A DNA stretch of 64,000 bases from Marinobacter sp. Arc7-DN-1 (GCF_003441595.1 NZ_CP031848.1:310001-374000); one strand, 5' to 3'; shown: positions 25,700-35,536, counted from the first letter of the stretch. Notes: generated by a model from the letters alone, not told the origin. Translations and numbers: made by a program.

Positions 25700-26362
25700 T
25701 CACCAATTCGCATTTCCACAGAAAGTACTGGTCAGAATGGTCGGAATTTCGAAAATATGCCCGGACGGAACCCTGATCTCGGTCGCGCAACCTGGCTCTA
25801 ACGTCAGATCCCACAAATTGATGGGCGTAAACGTTTGGGCAGGTCCCCTATGACCGTGATACTCACCGGCAATGACCCTTAGCTCGCCTTGACCATGGCT
25901 CAGTTTCGCTCTTGGTATGTTGCGGTCGAGCAAGGTCTGATAGGCGGCGGGCGCATCCTTGTGTCTCGCTGGCAGGTTGACCCACAGCTGAACCATCTCT
26001 AAAGGCCCGCCCGAACGAGTGAAAGCCTGGGAGTGAAATTCCTCATGCACAATTCCAGAACCGGCAGTCATCCACTGGACGTCGCCTTTCCCGATAATGC
26101 CGCCACCACCGGACGAATCTTTGTGCTCAAGCTCTCCCTGATAAACCAGCGTGACGGTTTCAAACCCCTTATGGGGATGTTGACCAACGCCACGCGGCCG
26201 CTTGCCGGGTTTGAAATCGACAGGGCCAGCATAATCGAGCAACAAGAAGGGACTGATGTTCCGGGCTCCCATCTGGTCGTAGCTCATCAGTGAGCAGACA
26301 GGGAAACCATCACCAACCCAGTGGCTGTTCGGTGGGCTGTATGTTGCCTTTACTCGTTTCAT
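25700..26362 (-). pseudogene. Pirin family protein, C-terminally truncated
   Basis: 220 codons. The N-terminal cupin of pirin is intact: P-F-L-L-L-D-Y-A-G-P near residue 38, G-V-G-Q-H-P-H-K-G-F-E-T-V-T-L near 60 with the metal-binding histidines, and H-E-E-F-H near 103. The sequence breaks off at P-S-G-H-I-F-E-I-P and runs into motif copy D, so the second cupin is incomplete. Known pirins have about 230-290 residues. Pirins are Fe-binding proteins, some with quercetinase activity. It is divergent from a LysR gene, a common pirin arrangement. The truncated product may not fold. Confidence 0.78.
25716..25729. repeat. Partial motif copy D at the broken end of pirin
   Basis: CCACAGAAAGTACT matches the middle of the repeated motif and lies inside the last codons of the truncated pirin gene, marking where foreign DNA meets that gene. 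Confidence 0.5.
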
Positions 26363-26472
26363 GATATTTCTCCTGTCGTGGTTGATCGGTGCCTATTAGA
26401 CTAAAACCGTTGGGTATGGCTGAGTAGACGGAAAAATTCACACAGACCGTTTCACCAATAGGACGATCAAAC

Positions 26473-27399
26473 ATGCAGGACTTAAACGACCTCTATTACT
26501 TTGTGCAGGTGGTGGACCACGGAGGGTTTGCGCCGGCGGGCAGGGCGCTTGGCATCCCAAAATCCAAGCTAAGCCGCCGTATCGCCATGCTTGAGGATCG
26601 CCTTGATACCCGTTTGATAAACCGGTCGACACGTCGTTTTACCGTGACGGAACTGGGCAGGGAGTATTACCGCCACTGCCTTGCCATGCTGGTGGAAGCA
26701 GAGGCCGCGCAAGAACTCATCGACCGGTCGCAGGCGGAGCCACGGGGCGTTGTCCGGCTCAGTTGCCCGCCCGGTATGATTTACTTTCTGATTGCGCCGC
26801 TATTGGTGCGCTTCATGGAGAAGTATCCGATGGTTAAGGTGGAAATGGACGCCACCAGCCGGCGCGTCGATGTCATCAAGGAAGGATTTGACGTTGCCTT
26901 GCGTGTCCGATTTCCGCCTCTGGAGGACAGCGGTTTGACCATGAAGGTTCTTTCCAGAAGTCCACAGTGCCTGATGGCGTCTCCGGAATTTGTGGCCAAC
27001 CACAAGAGGATCGAAGCACCCACTGATTTAGGGGATCTTCCCAGCCTGGATTTTGAGCAGCCGGGAGGCAGACATCTCTGGTGCCTCGACGAGCCTGACG
27101 GCGCCTCGGTTCAGGTTCATCACGATCCTCGGCTGGTCACCGACGACGTTTTTACCCTTCGGCAGGCGGCGATGTCCGGTCTGGGAGTGGTGCGCATGCC
27201 ACTTATTGTCGCGGGCAGAGATCTGTTGGAAGGCAGGTTAACCAGCGTGATTCCGTCCTGGCAGCCCAGAGGAGGCATTTTTCACGCGGTATTCCCCTCC
27301 AGGAGAGGGTTGTTGCCGGCTGTGCGGGCGCTTCTGGATTTTGTTGCCGAATCGCTGGACGAAGTGGATTTCGCCATACCGGAAAAGATCGCAGGCTGA
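26473..27399 (+). CDS. LysR family transcriptional regulator
   Basis: 308 aa. The helix-turn-helix reads V-V-D-H-G-G-F-A-P-A-G-R-A-L-G-I-P-K-S-K-L-S-R-R, split over residues about 13-36, followed by the R-L-I-N-R-S-T-R-R-F linker of the AaeR/DsdC-type group. The effector domain is complete (P-P-G-M-I-Y-F-L-I-A-P-L-L, V-A-L-R-V-R-F-P-P-L). It is divergent from the pirin gene with 110 bases between, and such pairs are common, with the regulator controlling pirin. The partner is now truncated, so its remaining targets are unknown. Confidence 0.87.
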   Translation: MQDLNDLYYFVQVVDHGGFAPAGRALGIPKSKLSRRIAMLEDRLDTRLINRSTRRFTVTELGREYYRHCLAMLVEAEAAQELIDRSQAEPRGVVRLSCPPGMIYFLIAPLLVRFMEKYPMVKVEMDATSRRVDVIKEGFDVALRVRFPPLEDSGLTMKVLSRSPQCLMASPEFVANHKRIEAPTDLGDLPSLDFEQPGGRHLWCLDEPDGASVQVHHDPRLVTDDVFTLRQAAMSGLGVVRMPLIVAGRDLLEGRLTSVIPSWQPRGGIFHAVFPSRRGLLPAVRALLDFVAESLDEVDFAIPEKIAG

Positions 27400-27591
27400 G
27401 CTTGAAGCTACTGCAATTTTCGGCACAAAGATTGTCCAAAGCATACAATCATTGACGTTTACCCCTAGTTCGTCAAACGTCCCCCGTTTCTTGCGGTTTC
27501 CCCGTCGCTTGCCATACTGAAGAGAGCGGAAAAGGGCGTTTTACCAACCCTGTAATTCCTCCCATGAATTGACAGAACCCCGGGGGGGGAA

Positions 27592-28332
27592 ATGTCAAAA
27601 TCCATCACCAGTGCGCGGTCATTTCCGCGCCCGTCTCGAAATACGCGTTCGCTCGGCTTTCAGGAGCGCCCGCTGGTGTCGTTCCCGATACAGGAAGTGA
27701 CCATCGATTGGGACCGGCTCATCGACAAGCGACCGTTGCTGCTGGAGACCCTCGACACCATGCCCAAGTACCTGCTCAAGCCCGAGGTACTGACGCTGCT
27801 GGAGGCCGAGACCCACCCCATGCACCGGCTGATCCTGGATCTGATGTGGTGCACCGGCGCGCGGGTCTCCGAGGTGCTGGCGATCACGCCGGCGAGTTTC
27901 ATTGATGACGGCTACGACTTCGGGGTCGTCCTCAAGACGCTGAAGCAAGGGGCAGGGCGGCCGAGCAAACGCAGCCTGCAACGCTCGCCCAAACGCTTCA
28001 TCCCGATCCTCGACCGGGACTTCCAGACCCGGATTCAGAGCTACCTGTGGATGGGGAAGTTTCGGAAGGACGAGCGGATCTTTCCGATCACGCGCCAGGC
28101 GGTCAGCGCCAACATCGATCGCTTAATAGAGCAGGTTGGGGGAGAGCCGCCGTTCAAAATCGGGTGCCACACCTTTCGGCACAGCTTTGCAGTGCACCTG
28201 CTCTTACACGGCCGGCCGCTGAAGTTTGTGAGCCAACTGCTCGGGCATCGGAGCGTCGAATCCACAGAGGTGTACACGAATGTGCTAACGTTCGACGGAG
28301 CGCATTTTCTCGAAGGCGTGGATTTCCATTAG
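27592..28332 (+). CDS. Tyrosine recombinase, plasmid-resolvase (ResD-like) type
   Basis: 246 aa. All tyrosine-recombinase residues are present: Arg 91 in C-T-G-A-R-V-S-E-V, His 193 and Arg 196 in C-H-T-F-R-H, His 219 in L-L-G-H-R-S and the nucleophile Tyr 228 in E-V-Y-T-N. It lacks a long N-terminal SAM-like domain, as in the small integrases that resolve plasmid multimers. A run of eight G lies just upstream of the ATG. Nothing downstream is obviously its target. It marks the left side of the AT-rich block and may be plasmid-derived. Confidence 0.8.
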   Translation: MSKSITSARSFPRPSRNTRSLGFQERPLVSFPIQEVTIDWDRLIDKRPLLLETLDTMPKYLLKPEVLTLLEAETHPMHRLILDLMWCTGARVSEVLAITPASFIDDGYDFGVVLKTLKQGAGRPSKRSLQRSPKRFIPILDRDFQTRIQSYLWMGKFRKDERIFPITRQAVSANIDRLIEQVGGEPPFKIGCHTFRHSFAVHLLLHGRPLKFVSQLLGHRSVESTEVYTNVLTFDGAHFLEGVDFH

Positions 28333-28458
28333 CATGTAACTCGAAAGTCACGTTCGTGCACCTGATTAGAGGGCCCTAATAGCACGAATTTTGGATTGAG
28401 CCGCCTCCCATCCGACCAAGGAAAGGCATGCGTTTAAATATAATTTGGAAAGTGGGTC

Positions 28459-28720
28459 GTGTTTTTGATTGAACAACTAAAGATTTCGATTGCGTCTAAG
28501 ACCTGGTTTTGGAGCCTGCGGGCGTGGCTCCAAAAAATTTCTTTTTTCTTTGAGCGCACCGCTTACGCAAAGACCGCTCTACTTACCAAGGCAGAAACAA
28601 ACGGCCTCATTCTTGGCTCCTTCTTTTGGATAGGTGTTAAGAGCCTGTTTTGGGTTTTTGTATTTCTAGCTATTCTCAATTATGTTGAGAGCTTCGTTGC
28701 CGAAAGGTCTACTTTCTTGC
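28459..28720 (+). pseudogene. 5' part of a large membrane protein, cut by IS21
   Basis: GTG start at 28459. The first 87 codons include a hydrophobic segment near residues 52-78 (L-I-L-G-S-F-F-W-I-G-V-K-S-L-F-W). The gene is interrupted by IS21 at 28720. If the IS (28721-31152) and one copy of the 5-bp duplication CTTGC are removed, the frame runs on exactly into the sequence at 31158, giving one gene of 827 codons. I do not recognise the protein. The block is AT-rich compared with the surrounding DNA, a sign of transfer. Confidence 0.8.
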
Positions 28721-28781
28721 TGTCAATGGCCATTTATTTTGACCCACCTTTGGCCAATAAAATTGACCCACCTTTCATAGT

Positions 28782-29524
28782 CTAGCCTGTCGTTTTCTGC
28801 TTCAGCCGATAGCTTTCTCCTCCCAGCATAAAGATGTGTGAATGGTGGATGACCCGATCAATGATCGGCACCGCCACGTTGTCGTCGTGGAAGAACTCGC
28901 CCCAACTGGTGAAGTCCTTGTTGGTGGTGAGGATGATGGACCGGTATTCGTACAGGCTGTTGATCAGCTGGAACAGGTTGTACCGGGCCTGCCGCGTCAT
29001 GGGCAGGTAACCCAGTTCATCGATGGACCAGCAGGTCGTACTTGGCCAGTTTGGCTGACCCGCTTTTTCAGCTCACCCTTCATCTCGGCCAGCTCTAGTT
29101 CTTCCACCAGATCGAGAGCGTTGCGGAACAGCACCCGGTAGCCGGCCTCCACAGCTTTGTGGCCAATGCCGATGGCCAGGTGGGTCTTGCCTACACCGGG
29201 CGGACCGATGAACACCAGGTTGTTTCGCTCGTCGATGAACTGGAAGTCCAGCAAGGCATTGACCTGGCGTTTGGTAATGGTGGTCTGGTGCCGGTAGTCG
29301 AAGCCCTCCAGGCGCTTCTCCGCTGGGAACGCAGCCATTTTCCGGTTCCGGCGGATGCGTTTGTCCTGGCGCTGGGTCAGTTCGTGCTCGGCAAGCCGGT
29401 CCGCGAAGCTGAGATAGGACATCTCGTTGGCTTCAGCCTCGGCCAGCAGGTTGGTCAGTTCGTCGGCGGCCGCGCTCAGGCGCAGGCTGCGGTAACGGGC
29501 CACGGTCTGTTCAAGCTGGCTCAT
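28782..29524 (-). pseudogene. istB: IS21 helper ATPase IstB, frameshifted
   Basis: The first part (from ATG 29524) has the IstB features: Walker A region F-I-G-P-P-G-V-G-K-T-H-L-A and the basic R-Q-D-K-R-I-R-R-N-R-K segment. After K-K-R-V-S-Q the frame is lost. The rest (M-T-R-Q-A-R-Y-N-L-F, then I-I-L-T-T-N-K-D-F) continues in another frame to 28782. Two extra bases, near 29050 and near 29025, explain the break; correcting them gives a normal IstB of about 247 aa. IstB loads the IstA transposase. Sequencing error is an alternative to true decay. Confidence 0.82.
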
Positions 29525-31049
29525 GGGTCACCCCCTGGCCACTGGAGCGGCCAATATGGCGGTAAGCGCTCAGATCCAGTGTTTCTTTTGGTTCCGATAG
29601 CGGTTCCGGCTGTCGCTCCCGGAGAACGGCGGCCTGGGCTGCTTCCAGATAACTTTGCAGCCGTGTCGCGGTCATGCCGGGACGCTCTGCCAGCGTCGTA
29701 ATTAATGCCGGATCCACGGGCGCATGGCGCTTGAGCAGGTCACGGGCAGCCACCAGCTGGTCCTTGTAGATCTTGGGCTCGGAACGCTTGAGCTGTTGGC
29801 ACAACCGTGGCCCGATGTCACTGCCGATCAGGTCGTTGATCTTACCCTCAAGGGTGGCCACCCGCTGGGCATGATCCCGGTAGTGGTGGGTGTTCTTGAT
29901 TACCTTGCCTTTATCGGCACACAGAGCATGGCTGGCAATGACTTCCCCTGTGTTCAGGTCGCTGATGTGGAGTTGGCCGCCGGACTCCAGAACGCCCACC
30001 CGGGCCTGCTGCCAGGCCATGGGCACAGAGTACTTGTTGGCCTTCCAGGCGATCAGGCCGGTCTTGTCGGCTCGACGTGTCTCGTGGGCCACAGATTGCA
30101 CGCAAGCTGGTGACAGGTAAGCCTCCAGGTGTTCTCGCTCATCCCGTTCGAAGCGTTCCCGGGGTGGTTCTCCGGTGGTGCCGTGGATGCGGACATTGGC
30201 TACGCTCTCAAGCCAGTCCTGCACGTGCTGGCGCACGTGCTCCTGGTCCCGGAAGACTTCACCGTAGAGGCAATCCTGCTTGACGTACTTCACGCCAGCT
30301 TCCACCTTGCCCTTGCTCTCCGGGTCATAGCCTTCGCAGGCATGGATCCGGAACCCGGCCGTGGTGGCATACTCATGGAACCGTTGGTTTAGCGTCAGTT
30401 CCCGGTACTGCTCGTTGATCACCACCAGCTTGGTCTGATCGTAGACGCACTCCTCTGGCAGGCCACCGAAGTAACGCAGGGCTTCGTCATGGAGCTGGAT
30501 AAACGTCTGGGTATCCAGCGGGCGGAAGGCCAGACCCACGTACATCAGCCGTGAGAAGGACAGCACGAACACCACGAAGTGGAGAATCCGCTCTTCGCCA
30601 CCGATCAGCACGCCGCGCAACTCACCCGGATCCACCTGACACTGAACACCCGGCACATCGTCCAGAATGGGTTCGTAGTAGCGCATCTGGGCCGAGGCCA
30701 CTTCCTCCTTAAGCACCCGCACATAGCGTCGGATGGTGCGATCCGAGGCCGACAACTCGCCAACCCTCTCTTGCAGCTTGCGGGCAATCTTGACGGCGCT
30801 GAGCTTGGGAAACTGCTGGAGCAAATGCACCAGATAATCCCGGTGATCATCGAGTCGCTTGCTCCGCGAGGGGTCTGCAAACCGTTCTGAAATCGCATCC
30901 ACCTCCATCCGCAGGTACTTGCGAACGGTATTGCGGGACAACCCCAGTTCCTGACTGATGGCGCGGATCGACAGCCCTTTGCCGTTATCGTGCAGTGCCT
31001 TGATCTTGTGTATCACAACCCACTCCTTCACTGACATGCCCCCGGCCAT
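29511..31049 (-). CDS. istA: IS21 family transposase IstA
   Basis: 512 aa from the ATG at 31049, or 508 from the ATG at 31037. The N-terminal helix-turn-helix is I-R-A-I-S-Q-E-L-G-L-S-R-N-T-V-R-K-Y-L. The rve-type DDE core follows with Q-V-D-P-G-E near residue 136, Y-D-Q-T-K near 203, and the catalytic Glu in E-S-K-G-K-V-E-A-G. The stop overlaps the istB start, as usual in IS21. The protein looks intact; its ATPase partner is not. Confidence 0.9.
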   Translation of the reverse strand: MAGGMSVKEWVVIHKIKALHDNGKGLSIRAISQELGLSRNTVRKYLRMEVDAISERFADPSRSKRLDDHRDYLVHLLQQFPKLSAVKIARKLQERVGELSASDRTIRRYVRVLKEEVASAQMRYYEPILDDVPGVQCQVDPGELRGVLIGGEERILHFVVFVLSFSRLMYVGLAFRPLDTQTFIQLHDEALRYFGGLPEECVYDQTKLVVINEQYRELTLNQRFHEYATTAGFRIHACEGYDPESKGKVEAGVKYVKQDCLYGEVFRDQEHVRQHVQDWLESVANVRIHGTTGEPPRERFERDEREHLEAYLSPACVQSVAHETRRADKTGLIAWKANKYSVPMAWQQARVGVLESGGQLHISDLNTGEVIASHALCADKGKVIKNTHHYRDHAQRVATLEGKINDLIGSDIGPRLCQQLKRSEPKIYKDQLVAARDLLKRHAPVDPALITTLAERPGMTATRLQSYLEAAQAAVLRERQPEPLSEPKETLDLSAYRHIGRSSGQGVTHEPA

Positions 31050-31157
31050 GGATAAAAGCGGGGGACAGTAGCTGGTTCTGTGGCCTGACGGCCACCCGGG
31101 GGTGGGTCAAAATTAATGGCCAGTAGTGGGTCATTTTAATTGGCCACTAACACTTGC

Positions 31158-33379
31158 CGTCGCTGAGTTCGGACGACCGCGAGTTCAATATCGAACAACT
31201 CAGACTTTACGGGCAACTTCTCACCGCAATATTCTCAATCTACTTCGCTACAGTCGGAATCATACTAAGCTCCGGTTATACCCGGCTTCGCCGAGACATA
31301 ATCCAAATGCTCACCACTGAGCAGGTCGGCAGCGTGTATTCCAAGGTTTTAGTGCTATCAGCAGTTTTCTGTTTACTAGCAACGGCTTTACCTTCGTTTG
31401 GGTTCAATCCAGGAATACTTGTCTATACTGTCGGAACAATTCTAATGTTATTGAGTGCGTTAGCATTATTTCCATTAGGCCAAAGGCTTTTTAACTTCTT
31501 TGATCTCAACCAACTTGTTAGCAGCGAAGTACTTCCTAGTCTTGTAAGAAATATAAAATATGCAGCGAATCCGCGAAATTCGAGTTCTCTGGCTAATCAT
31601 CACTCAAAGGCAGCGAGAAGGGCAATTGAACAGTTATCTTATATAGATAGTCATCTTAAATCTGATCGAACGGGTTTAAAATATAGCTTACCTGCTCTTA
31701 CCGATGACTATACGTTTTTGCTTCAACATTACGTTCGGCGAAAACACACAATTGACCAAAACAGCTATTGGTTTCCACGGCGTGTCGTACACAAGCAATG
31801 GTTCTTGGCAGGCGACATAGCGACCTCTTCGGCAATGAATACCCGAAGCCAGCAATTGATGGTTGAGGAAAGGCCAGATTACGAATGGCTTGAAAAAGAA
31901 ATTTCTTCAAAATTGGTCGGCCATTTTGAGCAGGCACTTGGTGCAGGTGATCTGGCTCTTGCACTGAAACTAATTGGTCGCTTCTCCATTCGTGCATCAT
32001 CATATTCAGAACAGCTTCAGTTTGAAGATGGCATGCGTGAGCTAACAGAGTTCAAGCAAATTCTTGTAAGAGCTTTTGATTCAATCAACGAAACGCCTGA
32101 TGATGAGGAATCCTCGAAGGCGAAGATTGGCTTAGCAGATACATGGGCTACCTATGGTAGCAACCTATGCTTGGAAACCCTTCGAAGAATGCTGACTTTT
32201 GAGAACGAGCTTCAAAAATACTTTGACGCAAACGATTGGAGTCGGAAATCGCTTCGAAATCTGCCAGCTTTTCTTCAAGTTGAACTATCACCGATCGTAA
32301 AACGAATTGAATTCGAAATAGAGGTCGAAGGTCGACGTTTATCGAAGCCTCGGTACCTTCAACAGTTAGCAATTCAAAAACTACTGCGTCATTACTCAAA
32401 AATCCTCCCATCGATAAGCCACTATTTCGAGCATGAGCTCCCGGAGTTTGTGGAAGCGATGACGAAGTTGAGAATGTCAAAAGCTGCGACGCAAGTTGTC
32501 CTGTCGAGCCTACACACCCATTGGAAATTGGCTTCTTTCTGGCTTGGTGAACTAGCCAACATGGTTGAGCGATATAAGGAGTACCAGCATTACTCTGAGG
32601 AGCATTACAGGCTACCCGAGATCGATATTTCGGAGATGATCGAGCAGCTGAGCAAGGCCAGAGATGACGCCATCAGCTCACTGGGCAATCCGGAAATAGT
32701 GGGCCATATTTTCGACGCTGAGCAAGATGATGATTTACCAGACCATTTTGGACAAACCTACTTCGAGCTTGCCGAAGCATGCATAAATGCCATTGAGCAA
32801 AATGATGAACATAAGCTGGATAGAGTTTTCCCTATGTTCTTTTCTCTGGCGATTCTTGCTGCAGATTCGAAGTTCCCGGACCCATCTTTGAAAGTAAATG
32901 ATGAATTCCGATTGCACCTAATTTCTTCAGTGATTAACGACTTGGCCTCAGTTCTTGGATTCGCAATTCTTTACGGCGCATATTTCGGTAATGAAAAATT
33001 ATCAGAGGGTGTCCTCCAGAAATTTCATACCCTAGTAGAGAAGGCGACGAGCAAGCAGGAGTATCTCAAACGGATGCTGCTTCTTTCAGATCTGTCCGGC
33101 ATTAGCATGAGTGCGTCTCCTCGTGGTTTAATCCGAATGAACTGGAAAATGGCCTTTGAACATCAAGCGAGAGAGGATGGTTACGGCGATCAAATGATGT
33201 TTTCTGAAGGCAAACAGCACGCTAACGTACTTGTAAGAGAATTTCTCAGCTCACTCTCTGATGCATCTCATTTGTTCTTTGCAACAGAACTCCTTCCAAA
33301 GCTCGATGTAGCGGATTTTAAGATCGATCATCGCATTACGTCCCTAGCTCGACGGTTGAAAGGAGACGGAGATGAATAG
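31158..33379 (+). pseudogene. 3' part of the IS21-split membrane protein
   Basis: This is the continuation of the gene that starts at 28459. The rejoined protein has about four membrane segments in its first 230 residues: one before the IS, L-L-T-A-I-F-S-I-Y-F-A-T-V-G-I-I-L after it, V-L-V-L-S-A-V-F-C-L-L-A-T-A-L, and V-Y-T-V-G-T-I-L-M-L-L-S-A-L-A-L-F. About 600 residues of mostly helical, charged, probably cytoplasmic sequence follow. No enzyme motif is visible. Its stop overlaps the start of the next gene by 8 bases, so the two form a coupled pair. I do not recognise the family. A fragment could still be made from an internal start. Confidence 0.8.
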
Positions 33380-34373
33380 TCTAAGAATCTTCAAAGCTGA
33401 ACCAATACACAGGCAAATTTTCCAGAACAACCAGATTGGGTTGGTTGATAGCCTTTTTCTGAAGCGTCAAAAGCGAGAGCCTGGGTTCAACCGCCGAATG
33501 TTTGATGAGGATTTTGCGAATATCTTCAGTGTAATGAACCATCGAAGCCGTAATAGATTTATGGTCCAGTCAAATGACGACAAATTGGCTCAAACGCTGT
33601 TGTTAAGCGCAGAGACCAGATACGCGTCGAATTCCATTGATGAGTCGATCGGAGAACTTACAGAACAAATAGCTTTGTCGTTGGTGTGGCACGGAAAAGC
33701 TTACTATTATTTGCACGGTAATCCTGAGAGTGAAGGGGTTCGCCTCGCCTCTTTCGATTCCCGCGGTATTTTTCGTCTACTAGGCAAACATTTTCAGTGG
33801 GTACCGAAACGCCTGGAACAAAGTTGGGATCTTGATTCTAAAGAGCACCCGAGAGAGATCCGGCTTTTGGATGCTGCGAAGTTGGTGCGCTTCGAGTTGC
33901 CATCCTCAATCAAAGAAGCTTTAAACACTCAAAACAGAATTCTGGCGATTCTCGATAAACACCAATTTGCAGAAACCCAATTCTTGCCAAAAGCAAAACT
34001 CGAAAACCCGAACCCTACCAGCAATTTCGATTTTCGCATTTGGAAGGATATTCAAGAGCGCGTCTTGTGCCGTGCAACTCGAAGTACTGGGTGGAACGGT
34101 AGGAACTATGACTCAGTGAATCGCTCAGATTTCTATACTTGTCATAGATTGATCCGATTTCGCCGAAATCAGCTGCTGCTTAGGGATAGTATTCTGAAAC
34201 AAATTAGTAATCAGCTCTCTAGAATTGGTAGACCTTACAATGCTGAGTTCTCGGTTGCGGTTTCAGTCACTACCCAATTACCTACCGTTGAAGAGTTAAA
34301 TGAATTAGAAATTAGTTTGGAACGTGAAGAGGCGGGATTCGATGAAATTTTGGATTTTTGCTTCCAGCGTTGA
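33372..34373 (+). CDS. Unrecognised protein coupled to the split membrane protein
   Basis: 333 aa from ATG 33372, with AGGAGACGGAG upstream inside the end of the previous gene. It is soluble, basic and mixed alpha/beta. Notable segments are N-H-R-S-R-N-R-F-M near residue 56, A-L-S-L-V-W-H-G-K-A-Y-Y-Y-L near 101, and L-R-D-S-I-L-K-Q-I-S-N-Q-L near 276. The pattern of residues 60-110 faintly recalls phage portal proteins, but I do not trust that. No catalytic motif is clear. The overlap with the upstream gene points to a joint function with the membrane protein. The sequence is AT-rich like the rest of the block. Confidence 0.75.
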   Translation: MNSLRIFKAEPIHRQIFQNNQIGLVDSLFLKRQKREPGFNRRMFDEDFANIFSVMNHRSRNRFMVQSNDDKLAQTLLLSAETRYASNSIDESIGELTEQIALSLVWHGKAYYYLHGNPESEGVRLASFDSRGIFRLLGKHFQWVPKRLEQSWDLDSKEHPREIRLLDAAKLVRFELPSSIKEALNTQNRILAILDKHQFAETQFLPKAKLENPNPTSNFDFRIWKDIQERVLCRATRSTGWNGRNYDSVNRSDFYTCHRLIRFRRNQLLLRDSILKQISNQLSRIGRPYNAEFSVAVSVTTQLPTVEELNELEISLEREEAGFDEILDFCFQR

Positions 34374-34671
34374 CTCGCTTGTCTTTAAATGACGGAAAAA
34401 TGAAGTGAGGATTTCAAGAGCAAATAATGAGTTTAAGTCCATACTCTCGGCATTTAAGAAGGCGGATGAGATTTTAACAAGTTTATATTTGCCCCTTGGT
34501 ACGAGTACGGAGTAAACGAAGAATTTGTGCAAAACGAATTTGCGCAGATGGTGCAAGGTGCGGAGCGCCGTGATAGACGAACATGACGAGTTCATGCACG
34601 GGGGCGCTCTCTACATTTTGCCTTCCGTGGCCGAGCATTCTGCAAGCGTTTTATTTAATGAGGGCTGAGAG

Positions 34672-35151
34672 GTGATCGCAGAAATTGTTACAGGTCTTGC
34701 CGCCGCTGCCAGCATCTCTGGAGTTACACTGAAGATGCTCCTTTCGCGTAGTCGAGCGAGCAGAGTTGAAGTAGAAAAGTACATCAAGTTTTTGGCTGGC
34801 AAAAAGGTCCTAACAGCTCCTTTTGAGCAAGAGGTTCTGCCGGCTGTTATTAAAAGTCTTGAAAACATTAAACATGAAACAGAAGCAGCTAGGCTTCGAA
34901 TTGGAGATGATTTGGTTGACATAGTGTTTCTCAACTTGGTACTCAAACTGAGCGAGGAACTCATGCTCTTATATGAAATCGATGATTCAGATCCCAAAAG
35001 GAACATGAAACTGTTTAGAAGTATTCAGGAGATCCGAGCAAGATTTGCAAGAGCAATAGCCTTACTGAGCACTGCATTTAAGATAGATCTGGCCGGTTCA
35101 AGGCTTGTGCCATTGGTTACTGATATGAATTTCCGAGCTAAGCGTGGTTAA
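34672..35151 (+). CDS. Unrecognised 159-aa protein with hydrophobic N-terminus
   Basis: GTG start at 34672 with GAGGG upstream. Residues 3-22 (E-I-V-T-G-L-A-A-A-A-S-I-S-G-V-T-L) are weakly hydrophobic and could associate with a membrane or be an amphipathic helix. The rest is helical (V-E-V-E-K-Y-I-K-F-L, L-V-L-K-L-S-E-E-L-M-L-L-Y). I do not recognise it. The 298-base gap before it has only weak coding signs and ends in CTGCAAGCGTTTTA, similar to the AAGCGTTATGC before the gene at 35790. That raises the idea that both are gene cassettes. Confidence 0.6.
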   Translation: MIAEIVTGLAAAASISGVTLKMLLSRSRASRVEVEKYIKFLAGKKVLTAPFEQEVLPAVIKSLENIKHETEAARLRIGDDLVDIVFLNLVLKLSEELMLLYEIDDSDPKRNMKLFRSIQEIRARFARAIALLSTAFKIDLAGSRLVPLVTDMNFRAKRG

Positions 35152-35159
35152 AGCCGGCC

Positions 35160-35520
35160 AGTGAAGGCATGCGGACGTCCTTTACATCACGTCCTCGGCT
35201 TCATGCCAAGTGTGCGATACTGGTGTTGTATTTATCGAACACTGGAGGGGAAGGAGTCGGGCAGGCCCTGACTAACTGGAACCTCCTGTGAGGGGGCTAG
35301 CTGGCCCCCGGTTGCGGCCTAGCAAGCCGCTGAAGGTGGAAAGTTGTGGAGGCGTTGGTGTTTGATCGAGGTCGAGTCTCGTAAAAAGCGCAAACCCTAC
35401 GCTAGCTACCAAAGCAGCTTGAAGCTGTCGTTCAGAGCCGATTCGCGGTAGGCGATGAGCAAGCGCCTGGCAAGGCGCTATATAAGTGCCAGGGTTAATA
35501 CCTGGGCGCCCAGGTCGAGA
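35160..35520 (+). ncRNA. Hairpin-rich non-coding stretch, possible structured RNA
   Basis: No ORF fills this region, but perfect or near-perfect hairpins follow one another: GGCATG...CATGCC around 35175-35205, GGGGGC-TAGCTG-GCCCCC (35293-35310), GCGGC...GCCGC (35315-35331), GCGCC...GGCGC (35463-35478) and CCTGGGCGCCCAGG (35501-35514). They lead up to a 34-codon hydrophobic ORF. This could be a structured RNA or a long regulatory leader. I cannot match it to a known RNA class, and no reverse transcriptase that would make it a retron is adjacent. Confidence 0.4.
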
Positions 35521-35536
35521 TTCGAGGCTCTTGCCG

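Larger units (their letters stand above)
28721..31152 (-). mobile_element. IS21 family insertion sequence
   Basis: The element has TGTCAATGGCC at its left end and GGCCACTAACA at its right end, with related internal repeats (TTTTGACCCACC and GGTGGGTCAAAA), and contains istA and istB. CTTGC is duplicated at 28716-28720 and 31153-31157, consistent with IS21 target duplications. It interrupts the membrane-protein gene described here. istB is frameshifted, so the copy may no longer transpose. Confidence 0.88.

Noticed and set aside
33372..34373. Phage portal protein
   Set aside because: Only a faint similarity around residues 60-110; no other phage structural genes are nearby and the neighbour is a membrane protein.
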